From Marivita cryptomonadis (GTDB taxonomy: Bacteria > Pseudomonadota > Alphaproteobacteria > Rhodobacterales > Rhodobacteraceae), in NCBI RefSeq assembly GCF_002115725.1, contig NZ_JFKD01000020.1, positions 1 through 64,000 on the forward strand: a stretch of 64,000 nucleotides of DNA. The letters are read 5' to 3'. Of this stretch, positions 43,611 to 52,284 are shown one piece after another. How positions within the stretch are numbered: the stretch's first letter is position 1; each line of letters begins with the position of its first letter. Position numbers and translations under genes: made by a program. The notes beneath the pieces are model-generated. The model was not told the origin of the DNA. It searched no databases and saw only the letters and a program-made list of their open reading frames with translations.

Positions 43611-44525
43611 CTACTCCTTCAAACCGCTGGCGCGGTGCAATTGCCAGTCCACCACGAAGTTCACCGCCACCGTCAGCAGCGCGATGGCCCCGGCGGGCAG
43701 CAGCGGGGTGATGTCGCCAAAAGTGATCAGCGTCGCGTTTTCGCGCACCATGCTGCCCCAGTCGGCGGTCGGTGGTTTGATGCCAAGGCCAAGGAACGAC
43801 AGCGCCGAGATCGCCAGGAACACAAAACAGAACCGAAGGCCGAACTCGGCCACCAGGGGGGCCATGGCGTTCGGAAGGATCTCGCGCCGGATCAGACGCC
43901 ACATGCCTTCGCCCCTCAGACGGGCGGCCTCGATATAGTCCATGACAACGATTCCCTGGGCGACCGAGCGCGCCAGACGGTAGACACGCGTGGCATCAAC
44001 AGCCGCGATGACGAGGATCAGCGTCAGAACCGATGTCCCGAAGATCGTGAGCAGCAGGAGCGAGAAGATCAGGGCTGGAATGGCCATCAGTGCATCGACA
44101 AAACGCGACAACGATTGGTCGAGCCAGCCTCCGACGAGCGCCGCCCATAGGCCAAGGAACGAACCCACAAAGAAAGCAAGCGCAGTGGTGGCAAAAGCGA
44201 TGCCCACGGTATTGCGCGCGCCATAGATCAGCCCGGTCAGCATATCACGGCCCAGCTTGTCGGTGCCGAGATAGTGGGGGGATGCCCACGGCAAGAACTG
44301 GGCGCCAAGAACCTCACTCTCGCCGTAAGGGGCAATCAACGGGGCAAAGACAGCGACAAAGATGTAAAATAGGATGACCGCCAGTCCGAAGGAAGCCGTC
44401 AACGGCATGTCGCGGAACGTTGGTTTGTGATGGGCCGGAGCCACCGCCTGCAATGCGGAGCGAGCGGAAACACCGATCATGAAGAACAATGCCAGGCCGA
44501 CGATTATGGAAATCAGAATGATCAT
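43611..44525 (-). CDS. DppC-type ABC transporter permease
   Basis: The 304-residue inner-membrane permease has an N-terminal DppC-type helix, the segment YLGTDKLGRDMLTGLIYGARN (residues about 92-112), the EAA loop EAARLRGEGMWRLIRREILPNA and about six membrane helices. It lies 3 bp before the ATPase gene and 4 bp after the DppB-type gene. It forms the membrane pair of the importer with DppB. Confidence 0.9.
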   Translation of the reverse strand: MIILISIIVGLALFFMIGVSARSALQAVAPAHHKPTFRDMPLTASFGLAVILFYIFVAVFAPLIAPYGESEVLGAQFLPWASPHYLGTDKLGRDMLTGLIYGARNTVGIAFATTALAFFVGSFLGLWAALVGGWLDQSLSRFVDALMAIPALIFSLLLLTIFGTSVLTLILVIAAVDATRVYRLARSVAQGIVVMDYIEAARLRGEGMWRLIRREILPNAMAPLVAEFGLRFCFVFLAISALSFLGLGIKPPTADWGSMVRENATLITFGDITPLLPAGAIALLTVAVNFVVDWQLHRASGLKE

Positions 44526-44529
44526 GCGC

Positions 44530-45483
44530 CTATTTCCTGTGCATCAGGCGCGGGTTGGTGATCGTCGAGAGCACATCCGCGAGAAGGTTGAGCAGGACGT
44601 AGGCCGATGCAAAGATCAGCGTGATGGCCTGCACCACCGCGATGTCGCGATTGGACACGGCATCGATCATCAACTGCCCGAGACCGGGATAAACAAAGAC
44701 CACCTCGATCACCACGACCCCGGTGATCAGGTAGGCAAGGTTCAGCGCCACCACGTTGATGATCGGGGCCAGTGCGTTCGGCACCGCGTGGCGCAGCACG
44801 ACACGCATCGGTGACATGCCCTTCAGCCGCGCCATCTCGATATAGGGGCTGGCCAGCAGATTAATGATCGCGGCCCGCGTCATCCGCATCATGTGCGCCG
44901 TGACCACAAGGGTCAGCGTCAGCGCGGGCAAGAAAGCCATGTACAGCATTTCGCCCGTCGTCGTGCTGCCGGTGATGCGCACCATCGACGGGAAGAGGCC
45001 CGATTGCGCCAGCCACAAGATCAGCGTGTAAGCCACGAAGAACTCGGGAAAGGAAATCGCGGTGAGGGCCAGGGCGTTCGATGCGCGGTCGAAAATCGAA
45101 TTGCGCCAGAGCGCTGCCAGAACACCAAGCAGCAAGGCGAAGGGAACAGCCAAGGCCGCCGCATATAATGCCAGGAAAAGTGTATTTCCTAACCTTGCGC
45201 CAACCAGTTCCGAGATCGGTTTCTGTGTCGCCATCGACATCCCGAAATCGCCTTGCAACACGCCGGCCAGCCAGTTCCAGTAGCGCAGCGGCGCCGGATC
45301 ATTGAGGCCAAGCTGCTCGCGAAGTGCCGCGAGGGTTTCTTCGGTGGCCGATTGACCCAGCAATTCGCGCGCGAGGTCGCCCGGCAAAAGCTCCGTCGCG
45401 CCGAAGATCACCACGGAAATGATGAAAAGGGTCAGCACACCCAAAAGCAGCCGCTGCCCGATCATCCGCCAGATCTCGTTCAT
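44530..45483 (-). CDS. DppB-type ABC transporter permease
   Basis: The 317-residue permease starts at 45483 with a GGGGATG box in front. The typical features are the N-terminal helix RLLLGVLTLFIISVVIF, LPGDLARELLGQ, REQLGLNDPAPLRYW and the EAA-like loop EMARLKGMSPMRVVLRHAVPNA. Six membrane helices are expected. It is preceded by the binding-protein gene with a hairpin in between. Confidence 0.9.
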   Translation of the reverse strand: MNEIWRMIGQRLLLGVLTLFIISVVIFGATELLPGDLARELLGQSATEETLAALREQLGLNDPAPLRYWNWLAGVLQGDFGMSMATQKPISELVGARLGNTLFLALYAAALAVPFALLLGVLAALWRNSIFDRASNALALTAISFPEFFVAYTLILWLAQSGLFPSMVRITGSTTTGEMLYMAFLPALTLTLVVTAHMMRMTRAAIINLLASPYIEMARLKGMSPMRVVLRHAVPNALAPIINVVALNLAYLITGVVVIEVVFVYPGLGQLMIDAVSNRDIAVVQAITLIFASAYVLLNLLADVLSTITNPRLMHRK

Positions 45484-45538
45484 TTCATCCCCCCGTTTGC
45501 ATGCATGGCCTGCGGTCTTGATGCCGCAACGGCCTCGA

Positions 45539-45567
45539 GGCTCTGGCAAGGTCGTCTCGCCAGAGCC
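45539..45567 (-). terminator. Hairpin after the dppA-type gene
   Basis: GGCTCTGGC (45539-45547) pairs perfectly with GCCAGAGCC (45559-45567) across an 11-nt loop, between the binding-protein stop and the permease start. There is no clear T-run. It is the third hairpin in this window placed directly after a binding-protein gene and probably adjusts the relative expression of the importer parts. Confidence 0.6.
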
Positions 45568-45587
45568 CGTTCAGATGATCGGAAGGA

Positions 45588-47159
45588 TCAGGCGAACCAC
45601 CACCGCTCGACCGCGCGGAACCCGTCGAGATCCCAGTTCGCGCCGACGACATCGGGCGTTGCGACCGCGTTCGAAACGCCCATGACGAAGCTTGCGAACA
45701 TCGGGATCACAACGCCGCCTTCGTTCGAAACGATGGCTTGCATCTCGTGGTATATCTCCGCCCGCTTGGCATCGTCCAGCTCCGACCGCCCTTGCAACAG
45801 CAGCGTGTTGAACCGCTCATTGTCCCAATAGCTTTCGTTCCAGGGCGCCCCCGCCGCATAGGCGGTGGAGAACATCCAGTCGCATGTGGCGCGACCGCCC
45901 CAGTATGAGGCAACCCATGGCTTCTGCATCCAGACGTTGCTCCAATACCCATCGTTCGGCGCACGTTCGACGGTGATATTGATGCCGGCGGCCTTGGCCC
46001 GTTCGGCATAAAGCGAACCGGCATCCGTGGCCCCCGTGAACCCGGTCTCGGCAACCCAGAGCGAAACGTCGAGCGAGTCCAGCCCGGCCTTTCCAAGATG
46101 GAACTTGGCCTTGTCGGGGTCATAGCCGTTCACCGGCAGGTCCGCCGCATAATACTGCTGCGTCGGGCCGATCGGGTTGTCGTTTCCGACCGCACCGTAG
46201 CCATAGAGGATCTTGTCAACCATTTCCTGGCGGTCGAGGGCATGTTTCAGCGCAAGCCGCACGTTGTTGTCGTCGAACGGCGCCGCCCGCGTATCCATCG
46301 GGAAGCAGAAATGCTGGTTGCCGGTCACCGAAAGCACGCGGATCGATGAGTTGCGGGACATCATCGAAACCGTCGTCAGATCGACTTGGTTGATGACGTC
46401 CACTTGGCCGGTCAAGAGCGCGTTCTGCCGCGCCACTGGATCGGGCAGAGCCAGCAGCAACAGCCCGTCGAAATGGGCGCGATCCGTCTTCCAGTATCCC
46501 GAATGCCGGGTCAGCGAGGCGCTGATGCCGGGTTCGAAATCGTCGACCTTGTAGGGGCCGCATCCGTCAGGCGAGGTCGGATCGATCTTGCCGTCCTTCG
46601 CGGGCATGATCGGCAGGTGATAGTCCGACATCAGATAGGGGAAATCGGCATTCCCGCCGCTCAATTTGACAATGACTGTATTCGGCCCGTCTGACTTCAT
46701 TTCGACGATCGGATCGACGATCGGCTTGGCAGCCGACGTGCTCTCCGGGCCGCGGTGGTAGTTGATCGACGCAATGACGTCATCAGCTGTCACGGTTCCG
46801 CCGCTGTGGAAGGTGATGCCTGATCGGATCTTCAGCGTCCAGGTCATCGCATCGGGGCTGGCCTCCCAGCTTTCCGCAACTTCCCCGACCAGAGAGCCGT
46901 CGGCTGCGATTTCCGTCAGGTAGTTGTGCCGCGCTTGGGCAAAGACCTGAACGAAGTTCGTATCCCACACGCCGGGATCGTAGTTATCGGTCGTGCTGCC
47001 CGAGTTGAAGCCAATCCGCAGGGTCCCGCCCTTCTTCGGTTCTGTTTGCGCCATGGCCATACCGGCCGGCAGCACCAACCCTGCTGCCGTCATTGCCATC
47101 CCGCTTTTCAAGAGGCCCCGACGGGTCATTCCGCCTTGGCCGATCAAATGTTTGGTCAT
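45588..47159 (-). CDS. Dipeptide/oligopeptide-type substrate-binding protein (SBP_bac_5) with Tat signal
   Basis: The 523-residue periplasmic protein starts at 47159, after GGGAGGAGAG. The N-terminus MTRRGLLKSGMAMTAAGL contains a twin-arginine export signal, with cleavage expected after MAMA. The mature protein has the family-5 pattern GGTLRIGFNSGS, WEASPDAMTWTLKIRSGITFHSG and ALDRQEMVDKILYG. Ligands of this family include peptides, opines, nickel and other amides. It follows the malonyl-CoA synthetase gene in the same direction by 117 bp. The pairing with malonyl-CoA enzymes suggests that the ligand yields malonate, but this is inference. Confidence 0.9.
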   Translation of the reverse strand: MTKHLIGQGGMTRRGLLKSGMAMTAAGLVLPAGMAMAQTEPKKGGTLRIGFNSGSTTDNYDPGVWDTNFVQVFAQARHNYLTEIAADGSLVGEVAESWEASPDAMTWTLKIRSGITFHSGGTVTADDVIASINYHRGPESTSAAKPIVDPIVEMKSDGPNTVIVKLSGGNADFPYLMSDYHLPIMPAKDGKIDPTSPDGCGPYKVDDFEPGISASLTRHSGYWKTDRAHFDGLLLLALPDPVARQNALLTGQVDVINQVDLTTVSMMSRNSSIRVLSVTGNQHFCFPMDTRAAPFDDNNVRLALKHALDRQEMVDKILYGYGAVGNDNPIGPTQQYYAADLPVNGYDPDKAKFHLGKAGLDSLDVSLWVAETGFTGATDAGSLYAERAKAAGINITVERAPNDGYWSNVWMQKPWVASYWGGRATCDWMFSTAYAAGAPWNESYWDNERFNTLLLQGRSELDDAKRAEIYHEMQAIVSNEGGVVIPMFASFVMGVSNAVATPDVVGANWDLDGFRAVERWWFA

Positions 47160-47276
47160 AAGTCTCTCCTCCCTTGGTTTTCTAAGTTGCGGCACCTTCC
47201 TCCTCGAAGGTCACCGTGGTCTTTTCAAACTCAGTTCGCGATGGGCACCTCAAACTTCGTTACTCTGAGAACCGCA

Positions 47277-48794
47277 TCAGACCGTATGGACTGCATCCTT
47301 GAACTGTTCCCGAAGGATGTTTTTCTGCACCTTGGCCATCGCATTTCGCGGCAATTCCGGTACAAGGATGAGCCGTCTGGGCTGCTTGAATCGTGCGAGC
47401 GTCCCCTGAATCGCCTCCATGATCTGCTCTGGGCCCGGCGACTGGCCGGGCGCGGCCACGATCAACCCGATGACTGTCTCGCCCAGGTCACGGTGCGGCA
47501 CGCCGATGACAGCGCTTTCGAGCACGCCTGGCTGGGCATCCAGCACCAGTTCGATTTCTTTGGGATAGATGTTGTATCCGCCGGAAATGATCAGATCTTT
47601 GTTGCGCCCCAGAATGTGGACATAGCCGTCTTCATCGATCTTCCCCAGATCGCCAGTAATGAAGAACCCGTTGCCTCTTAACTCGGCGGCGGTTTTCTCG
47701 GGCATCTGCCAATAGCCCTTGAATACGTTTGGTCCGCGAACCTCAATCTGTCCCACAGTGTTCTCGGGCAGAGTAGCACCGGTTTCTGGGTCAGTTACCA
47801 TCACCTCCACCCCTGGAAGAGGCAGTCCGACCGTGCCCGCGCGGCGCTCACCGTCATAGGGGTTTGACGTGTTCATGTTGGTTTCGGTCATCCCATAGCG
47901 TTCGAGGATATGGTGCCCCGTACGGTCCGCGAACTGGACATGGGTCTCTGCAAGAAGTGGAGCTGAGCCAGACACAAACAGTCTGATGCCGGACGCTCGG
48001 TGGCGATCAAATTGTGGGTGATCCAGCAGCCGTGTGTAAAAGGTCGGAACACCCATCAGAACTGTTGCGTCGGGCATGAGTCCGACCAGCTGATCGACAT
48101 TGAATTGAGGCAGGAAGATCATTGATGCCCCTGAAACCAAAGTCACATTGGTCGCTACAAAAAGACCGTGTGTGTGAAAAATCGGCAGGGCGTGTAACAG
48201 CACGTCGTCAGGCGTGAATTGCCACTCCTTCGCCAAAGTCTCAGCATTCGACAGAAGATTTCCTTGACTGAGCATGGCACCTTTTGAGCGCCCAGTTGTC
48301 CCGGATGTGTATAACAATGCTGCAAGATCTTCAGATGAACGATCTACCGTAGGAAACGCTTCCGGCATCACCCGCGCGCTTTCCATCAACGTCCCAGTTC
48401 CGTCCTGGTTCAGTGTTTCCAGCGAAGCCCCAAGCCGAGTGGCGATAGGTGAAAGCGCCGCTGCCACCTTGCCGTCACAGACAATCATCCGCGCGCCACT
48501 GTCTTCGATGAAATAGTTCAATTCTTCAGAGGTGTAGGCCACGTTCAGCGGTAGGAAAACCACTCCCGCTTGGACGCAAGCGGCATAGAGGGCCAACGCC
48601 TCGTGCGACTTTTGAACCTGGGCTGTTAGACGATCACCGGCTTGCAGTCCGCTTTGTGTCAGAAGATGAGCAATCTGCGCGGCGAGACTAAGAAAAGCGG
48701 CATAAGAAACGGTGGTACCGTCGACCAGTCGCAAAAGCGGTTTGCTCTCGCCTGCATGCCTCGCGAACAATCGGTCGAAGAGCGGGTTGGTCAT
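47277..48794 (-). CDS. matB: Malonyl-CoA synthetase (malonate--CoA ligase)
   Basis: The 505-residue AMP-forming acyl-CoA synthetase has the P-loop YTSGTTGRSKGAM, the motif ERYGMTETNM, GDLGKIDEDGYVHILGR and C-terminal KD-LIISGGYNIYP with the catalytic lysine region NAMAKVQK. Length and neighbour identify MatB, which converts malonate, CoA and ATP to malonyl-CoA. The start at 48794 overlaps the stop of the malonyl-CoA decarboxylase gene. It acts in the cytoplasm with that enzyme to turn malonate into acetyl-CoA. Confidence 0.88.
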   Translation of the reverse strand: MTNPLFDRLFARHAGESKPLLRLVDGTTVSYAAFLSLAAQIAHLLTQSGLQAGDRLTAQVQKSHEALALYAACVQAGVVFLPLNVAYTSEELNYFIEDSGARMIVCDGKVAAALSPIATRLGASLETLNQDGTGTLMESARVMPEAFPTVDRSSEDLAALLYTSGTTGRSKGAMLSQGNLLSNAETLAKEWQFTPDDVLLHALPIFHTHGLFVATNVTLVSGASMIFLPQFNVDQLVGLMPDATVLMGVPTFYTRLLDHPQFDRHRASGIRLFVSGSAPLLAETHVQFADRTGHHILERYGMTETNMNTSNPYDGERRAGTVGLPLPGVEVMVTDPETGATLPENTVGQIEVRGPNVFKGYWQMPEKTAAELRGNGFFITGDLGKIDEDGYVHILGRNKDLIISGGYNIYPKEIELVLDAQPGVLESAVIGVPHRDLGETVIGLIVAAPGQSPGPEQIMEAIQGTLARFKQPRRLILVPELPRNAMAKVQKNILREQFKDAVHTV

Positions 48795-50053
48795 ACTGTC
48801 TTTTCCGTGTGAAGAAATTTCTCTGCCTGCGCACAAAGCGCACGCACTTGAGGTGAGGTGGCGACCTCACCTGTCGTGGCGAACCGCTCGTGGTTCTGCG
48901 CTACTTGGCTTAGGTCGTAGAGATAGTTGACCATCAGGCCTGCAGACTGACCGAGACCCTTCTCAGAGCGATCCGCATCGGCATGGACTTGATGAAGAAT
49001 AGCCCCGTTGCCCAGGTGGAAACGTGCCACGGCATCGAAAGGCATCCCTTTGCGGTCTTTCGCGTGGGCAAGAAAATAGGCACCAAGCGCGCAGAGCGCC
49101 TGTACATCGACATGTTTAGTATGGACACCCGTTTCCGACAGCCATTCGGTGAATCCGGGCATCGGGGACAGCGTCACAAATGTACGGATTCCGGGCAACT
49201 CTTGGGACAGATCCGCAGCGACTTGCTTGATAAGCGAATTGCCAAAAGAAATGCCAGCAAGTCCAGGTTGGCAATTAGAGATTGAATAGAATACCGCTGT
49301 ATCTGCCTCTGCTACAGACTTTTCCTCGCGGGTTTCAGACAAGAGCGATTGAATGGAATTTGCGATGCCTTGTGTAAGGGCGACCTCTACGAAGATCAGC
49401 GGTTCATCCGGCATAGCTGGATGGAAGAAAGCAAAACAACGTCGATCTCCAGGCTCCAGCCGCCGCCGCAAGTCATCCCAACTGTCGATCGCATGAACGG
49501 CTTCATAGGCGATGATCTTTTCGAGGATGTGTGCAGGGCTTTCCCAACTGACCGGTCGCAGCACCAGAAAGCCACGGTTGAACCACGACACAAAGAGGTG
49601 CCGAAAATCCAGGTCCAGCGCTTCAAGATCTGGCTCGCCCCGGCCCAAACGCAGAAAATCGGCCCGCATACGCACCAGACTACCTGTCGCTCCAGGCACC
49701 CTGTTCAGCCTACGGATCAACTCCTGCCGCGGCGGCTCAGCTGCAGCGGCGAAGTCTCGGTAGGTGGCCCTTGAAGGAGAGGCTTCATACAAATCCAGCG
49801 CTTGACGCACCTTGTCCGCGGAAATGTTCATCTCGACTGACAACATCCGGAAGAAGGCAAGCTTGCCCGCATCGTCAAGCTTGGAGTAACCTGCCAATAT
49901 GGTGGCAGCTGACGCGAGTCCTGATGCTTCCCCCGCACTGCCGACCAGTTCGAACGCCAGTTCGGCAATTGATTTCTCGCTAGGTCTTGCAAGAGCAGGC
50001 CACACCTTGCGTCGGTCGAAGACGCTCGCCAGCAGATCGGCCAATGATGTCAT
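48791..50053 (-). CDS. matA: Malonyl-CoA decarboxylase
   Basis: The 420-residue protein has the helical N-terminal and GNAT-fold C-terminal domains of malonyl-CoA decarboxylase. Key blocks are LFVSWFNRGFLVL, RRCFAFFHPAMPDEPLIFVEVAL-type sequence, TLSPMPGFTEWL (catalytic serine region) and ARFHLGNGA (catalytic histidine region). It releases CO2 and acetyl-CoA from malonyl-CoA. The ATG at 50053 is chosen because upstream in-frame sequence is not conserved. It overlaps the stop of a possible small gene (ATGA) and has a weak ribosome site. No GntR-type MatR gene is adjacent. Confidence 0.88.
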   Translation of the reverse strand: MTSLADLLASVFDRRKVWPALARPSEKSIAELAFELVGSAGEASGLASAATILAGYSKLDDAGKLAFFRMLSVEMNISADKVRQALDLYEASPSRATYRDFAAAAEPPRQELIRRLNRVPGATGSLVRMRADFLRLGRGEPDLEALDLDFRHLFVSWFNRGFLVLRPVSWESPAHILEKIIAYEAVHAIDSWDDLRRRLEPGDRRCFAFFHPAMPDEPLIFVEVALTQGIANSIQSLLSETREEKSVAEADTAVFYSISNCQPGLAGISFGNSLIKQVAADLSQELPGIRTFVTLSPMPGFTEWLSETGVHTKHVDVQALCALGAYFLAHAKDRKGMPFDAVARFHLGNGAILHQVHADADRSEKGLGQSAGLMVNYLYDLSQVAQNHERFATTGEVATSPQVRALCAQAEKFLHTEKTV

Positions 50054-50277
50054 GACCCGCCGCCGACAGTGGCTAGTGGACGGCAACAGGGTTGTGTCAT
50101 GTTGACCATTCCCCCGCCTGTCCGCGCCTGCTGGCTCGGCCAGATGTTCGAAACTTGCCTCATATTTGCGATCATCTGCAGCACTTCTCCTAAGTGAGCC
50201 ATCGCAGCGCCGATCTGGTTCTGCAAATATTCCGGCAGGCGGCTATAGACTGCCCAGATATCCCTTAAACTTACCAA
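50050..50277 (-). CDS. Possible small leader gene upstream of matA
   Basis: A 75-codon frame begins with TTG at 50277 and ends in a TGA overlapping the ATG of matA (ATGA). Its first half (RDIWAVYSRLPEYLQNQIGAAMAHLGEVLQMI in pieces, residues 5-36) looks like an amphipathic helix. The overlap and the weak ribosome site of matA support coupling, but the TTG start sits within the candidate operator and the C-terminus looks random. I would call it a possible leader only. Confidence 0.3.
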   Translation of the reverse strand: MVSLRDIWAVYSRLPEYLQNQIGAAMAHLGEVLQMIANMRQVSNIWPSQQARTGGGMVNMTQPCCRPLATVGGGS

Positions 50278-50300
50278 TAGTCATTAAGCATGCTAATGGT
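50267..50300 (-). promoter_or_regulatory. Candidate operator upstream of the matAB-dpp operon
   Basis: AAACTTACCAATAG (50267-50280) differs at one position from the reverse complement of the motif before the 25167 operon. CTAATGGT (50293-50300) gives an inverted half-site, so ACCAATAG and CTAATGGT form an 8-bp imperfect palindrome with a 12-nt spacer. It lies 214 bp upstream of matA in an A/T-rich stretch. The BetI-like regulator at 24322 is the candidate binder. Confidence 0.5.
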
Positions 50301-50399
50301 CATAAATATGATGTCAAGTAAAGATTCGGTGTCCTTAGGGCTGAAAATTTTCGCCAGCGTCGCGCTTGGTGCCTACGTTTCTGGGGTCACTGCATAAAA

Positions 50400-50729
50400 G
50401 TGACCTCTCCGTTCGCTCCGAGAGCGGACGAAGACACTCCAAGTGTGACGCAGTTCTATTTTCATGCTGCTTTGGGCGCGATTGGCCGCTCTTTGGCGGC
50501 GCGGCGGCGCATGGAGGCAGGCGAGTTCCCTCCTACACAGGAACTGGCCGAGGACGTCGGACTGGCCGAGAGCCATGTCAGCCGCCAGCTGCGGTTGGCG
50601 TACCTCGCGCCTGAGGTGCTGAAGCGGCTGACCTGCGGGCGCGAGACCTCAGCGGTCAGCCTGTACGATCTCTGTTTTCTGGCGGGGAAGGCTTGGGGGG
50701 AGCATGTAGAACAGGTCGTTGGCTCTTGA
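50400..50729 (+). pseudogene. Serine recombinase-like C-terminal fragment
   Basis: The 109-residue frame (GTG at 50400) contains a helix-turn-helix-like segment, ELAEDVGLAESHVSRQLRL followed by AYLAPEVLKRL. It resembles the C-terminal tail of large serine recombinases of alphaproteobacterial elements (pattern HVSR-LRLA-LAP-). The resolvase catalytic domain is absent, so this is probably a decayed fragment. Confidence is moderate because only a short tail is preserved. Confidence 0.4.
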
Positions 50730-51250
50730 GCGGTACATCGACGTGATCGGCCCTTAGCCGACCTTTGTCCGGGGCTCCGTCCGCCGCGGTGCGGCCCGTC
50801 GAACCAGCCATTTGCTGCGGATGCAAAATCTTGGCCCTGGCTAACTCACACATCGCGGACCAAGCTGCCTGATGCTGGAGCAGCGACGTTCACGTCGGCG
50901 GCACGATCGAGTAACGATTTGCCTTGCGGCAGTGCAGCACGCCTTCGCCGAAGCGGTCGTTCGTGCACGGCTGAATGGGACAGATCCGAACCGGTCATTC
51001 GCCGCGCGGCAGCTTGACGTCTCACATGCGGGACTTTTCTGCCGAATGCTGAGGCAGCGAAACTTGTCTCCGCGCTACGGTGAATTTTTGGAGTCTGGCG
51101 CGGAACTGCGGCGCGGTCTCCCTCAATCGTTCATTGCGCACAGTAAAACTGGTCCAGTTTGGAAGCGGTCGTTCGCTGCGCAGGGCTAGCGCATCTGGAT
51201 CATGCCAAAACCTGTAACAGATATTTTGCTTATGTGGTTGATGAACTGCT
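50730..51250. other. Intergenic stretch without a recognisable gene
   Basis: About 520 bp contain only short frames with arginine/serine-rich, compositionally random products (for example at 50872-51189). I see no family match, RNA gene or terminator. It may be decayed mobile-element sequence. Confidence 0.55.
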
Positions 51251-52174
51251 TTACGATGCCTTTGCTCGAACCGGATCAGCCCTATGAGCTGGAGTAAGCA
51301 ACTCTGCGATACCCGCGATCAAGATGAGCGACGTACCCGTAACCTCGCGCCAGCCAAAAGGTTCATCCGTCAGCAGTCCAGCGCTGATCACCCCCACGAC
51401 CAATTCAGAAAGAATTAGGATACCGAAGACACCAGTCCCTATCCTTGCAGGTGCCCAGATTATCACAGCGGTTGTGGGAAGAACAAAAAACAAGGAAAGG
51501 CCGAGCAGAAGCGGCAGACTGGCTAGCACGACAGGCAAGGACGGCCGGGACCCAATCGAGTTTGCTAGAATGGGATATTGCCACAAGGTGGCGGCAAACG
51601 CGAAGACAAACACAACAAATAGCAAGGGAAACACGCCGTCAGGTTGCTCAATCTCGGTTCTGGCAGCACCTGCTGCAACAAGCATGCCACCGATCAGGCC
51701 AAACCAGTCGCCGAGCTGTGTAGGCACAGGTAGACCAATGTCTAAACCGATAGCGATCCAGGCACCCGTCAAACCCAGAGCGATACTTACCGCGCGGTGC
51801 CAGCCGGGCCTTCTACCCAGAAACACCACTTCTATCAGGGTCGCCCAGACGGGAGAGAGATAAAAGAAAACAAGTGCACGAATGACGTCGGTCACGAGAA
51901 ACGAGTTCGCATAAAGAATTACGCCGCTTCCAAGCAGGAGACCGCAAACCCAGTGCTTTAGGCCAATCGGTTGTCCACATGCAACGCGCCAAAGTGCTAT
52001 TGGGCCCAGTACCATGAGACAGATCACGTACTGCGCTATCGTTCCCCATCCACCGGTGAGGCCCGCATCAAGTAGCAAGCGCTGCGGCAGCCAATAGAGA
52101 CCCCACGACCCGGCCGCCACCGATACCATGGCGCAGATCAGAATGAAGCGGGGGTGTCGCAAAGGCAGTTCCAT
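51251..52174 (-). CDS. EamA/DMT family transporter (second copy)
   Basis: The 307-residue membrane protein has about ten helices and the same markers as the transporter at 23407: VIRALVFFYLSPVWATLIEV in pieces, TGVFGILILSELVVGVISAGLL-like second repeat and DEPFGWREVTGTSLIL. It is a paralogue of that gene by eye. I choose the ATG at 52174 because the upstream frame does not look conserved, although the ribosome site is weak. It diverges from the GlxA-type regulator at 52285, which may control it. Confidence 0.8.
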   Translation of the reverse strand: MELPLRHPRFILICAMVSVAAGSWGLYWLPQRLLLDAGLTGGWGTIAQYVICLMVLGPIALWRVACGQPIGLKHWVCGLLLGSGVILYANSFLVTDVIRALVFFYLSPVWATLIEVVFLGRRPGWHRAVSIALGLTGAWIAIGLDIGLPVPTQLGDWFGLIGGMLVAAGAARTEIEQPDGVFPLLFVVFVFAFAATLWQYPILANSIGSRPSLPVVLASLPLLLGLSLFFVLPTTAVIIWAPARIGTGVFGILILSELVVGVISAGLLTDEPFGWREVTGTSLILIAGIAELLTPAHRADPVRAKAS

Positions 52175-52284
52175 TAAATGCTGGCTCCAAATCCGATCAG
52201 TTTGAGACCAACGGTAGGCGTGGGAAAACTTCGGCGTAAGATCGATTATTGACAATTTCCGTCCATTTGCGCCAAAGTTCAGTA

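Noticed and set aside
50872..51189. A 105-codon plus-strand frame
   Set aside because: Its composition looks random, with many Arg and Ser; there is no motif or good ribosome site, and it sits in a probably decayed stretch.
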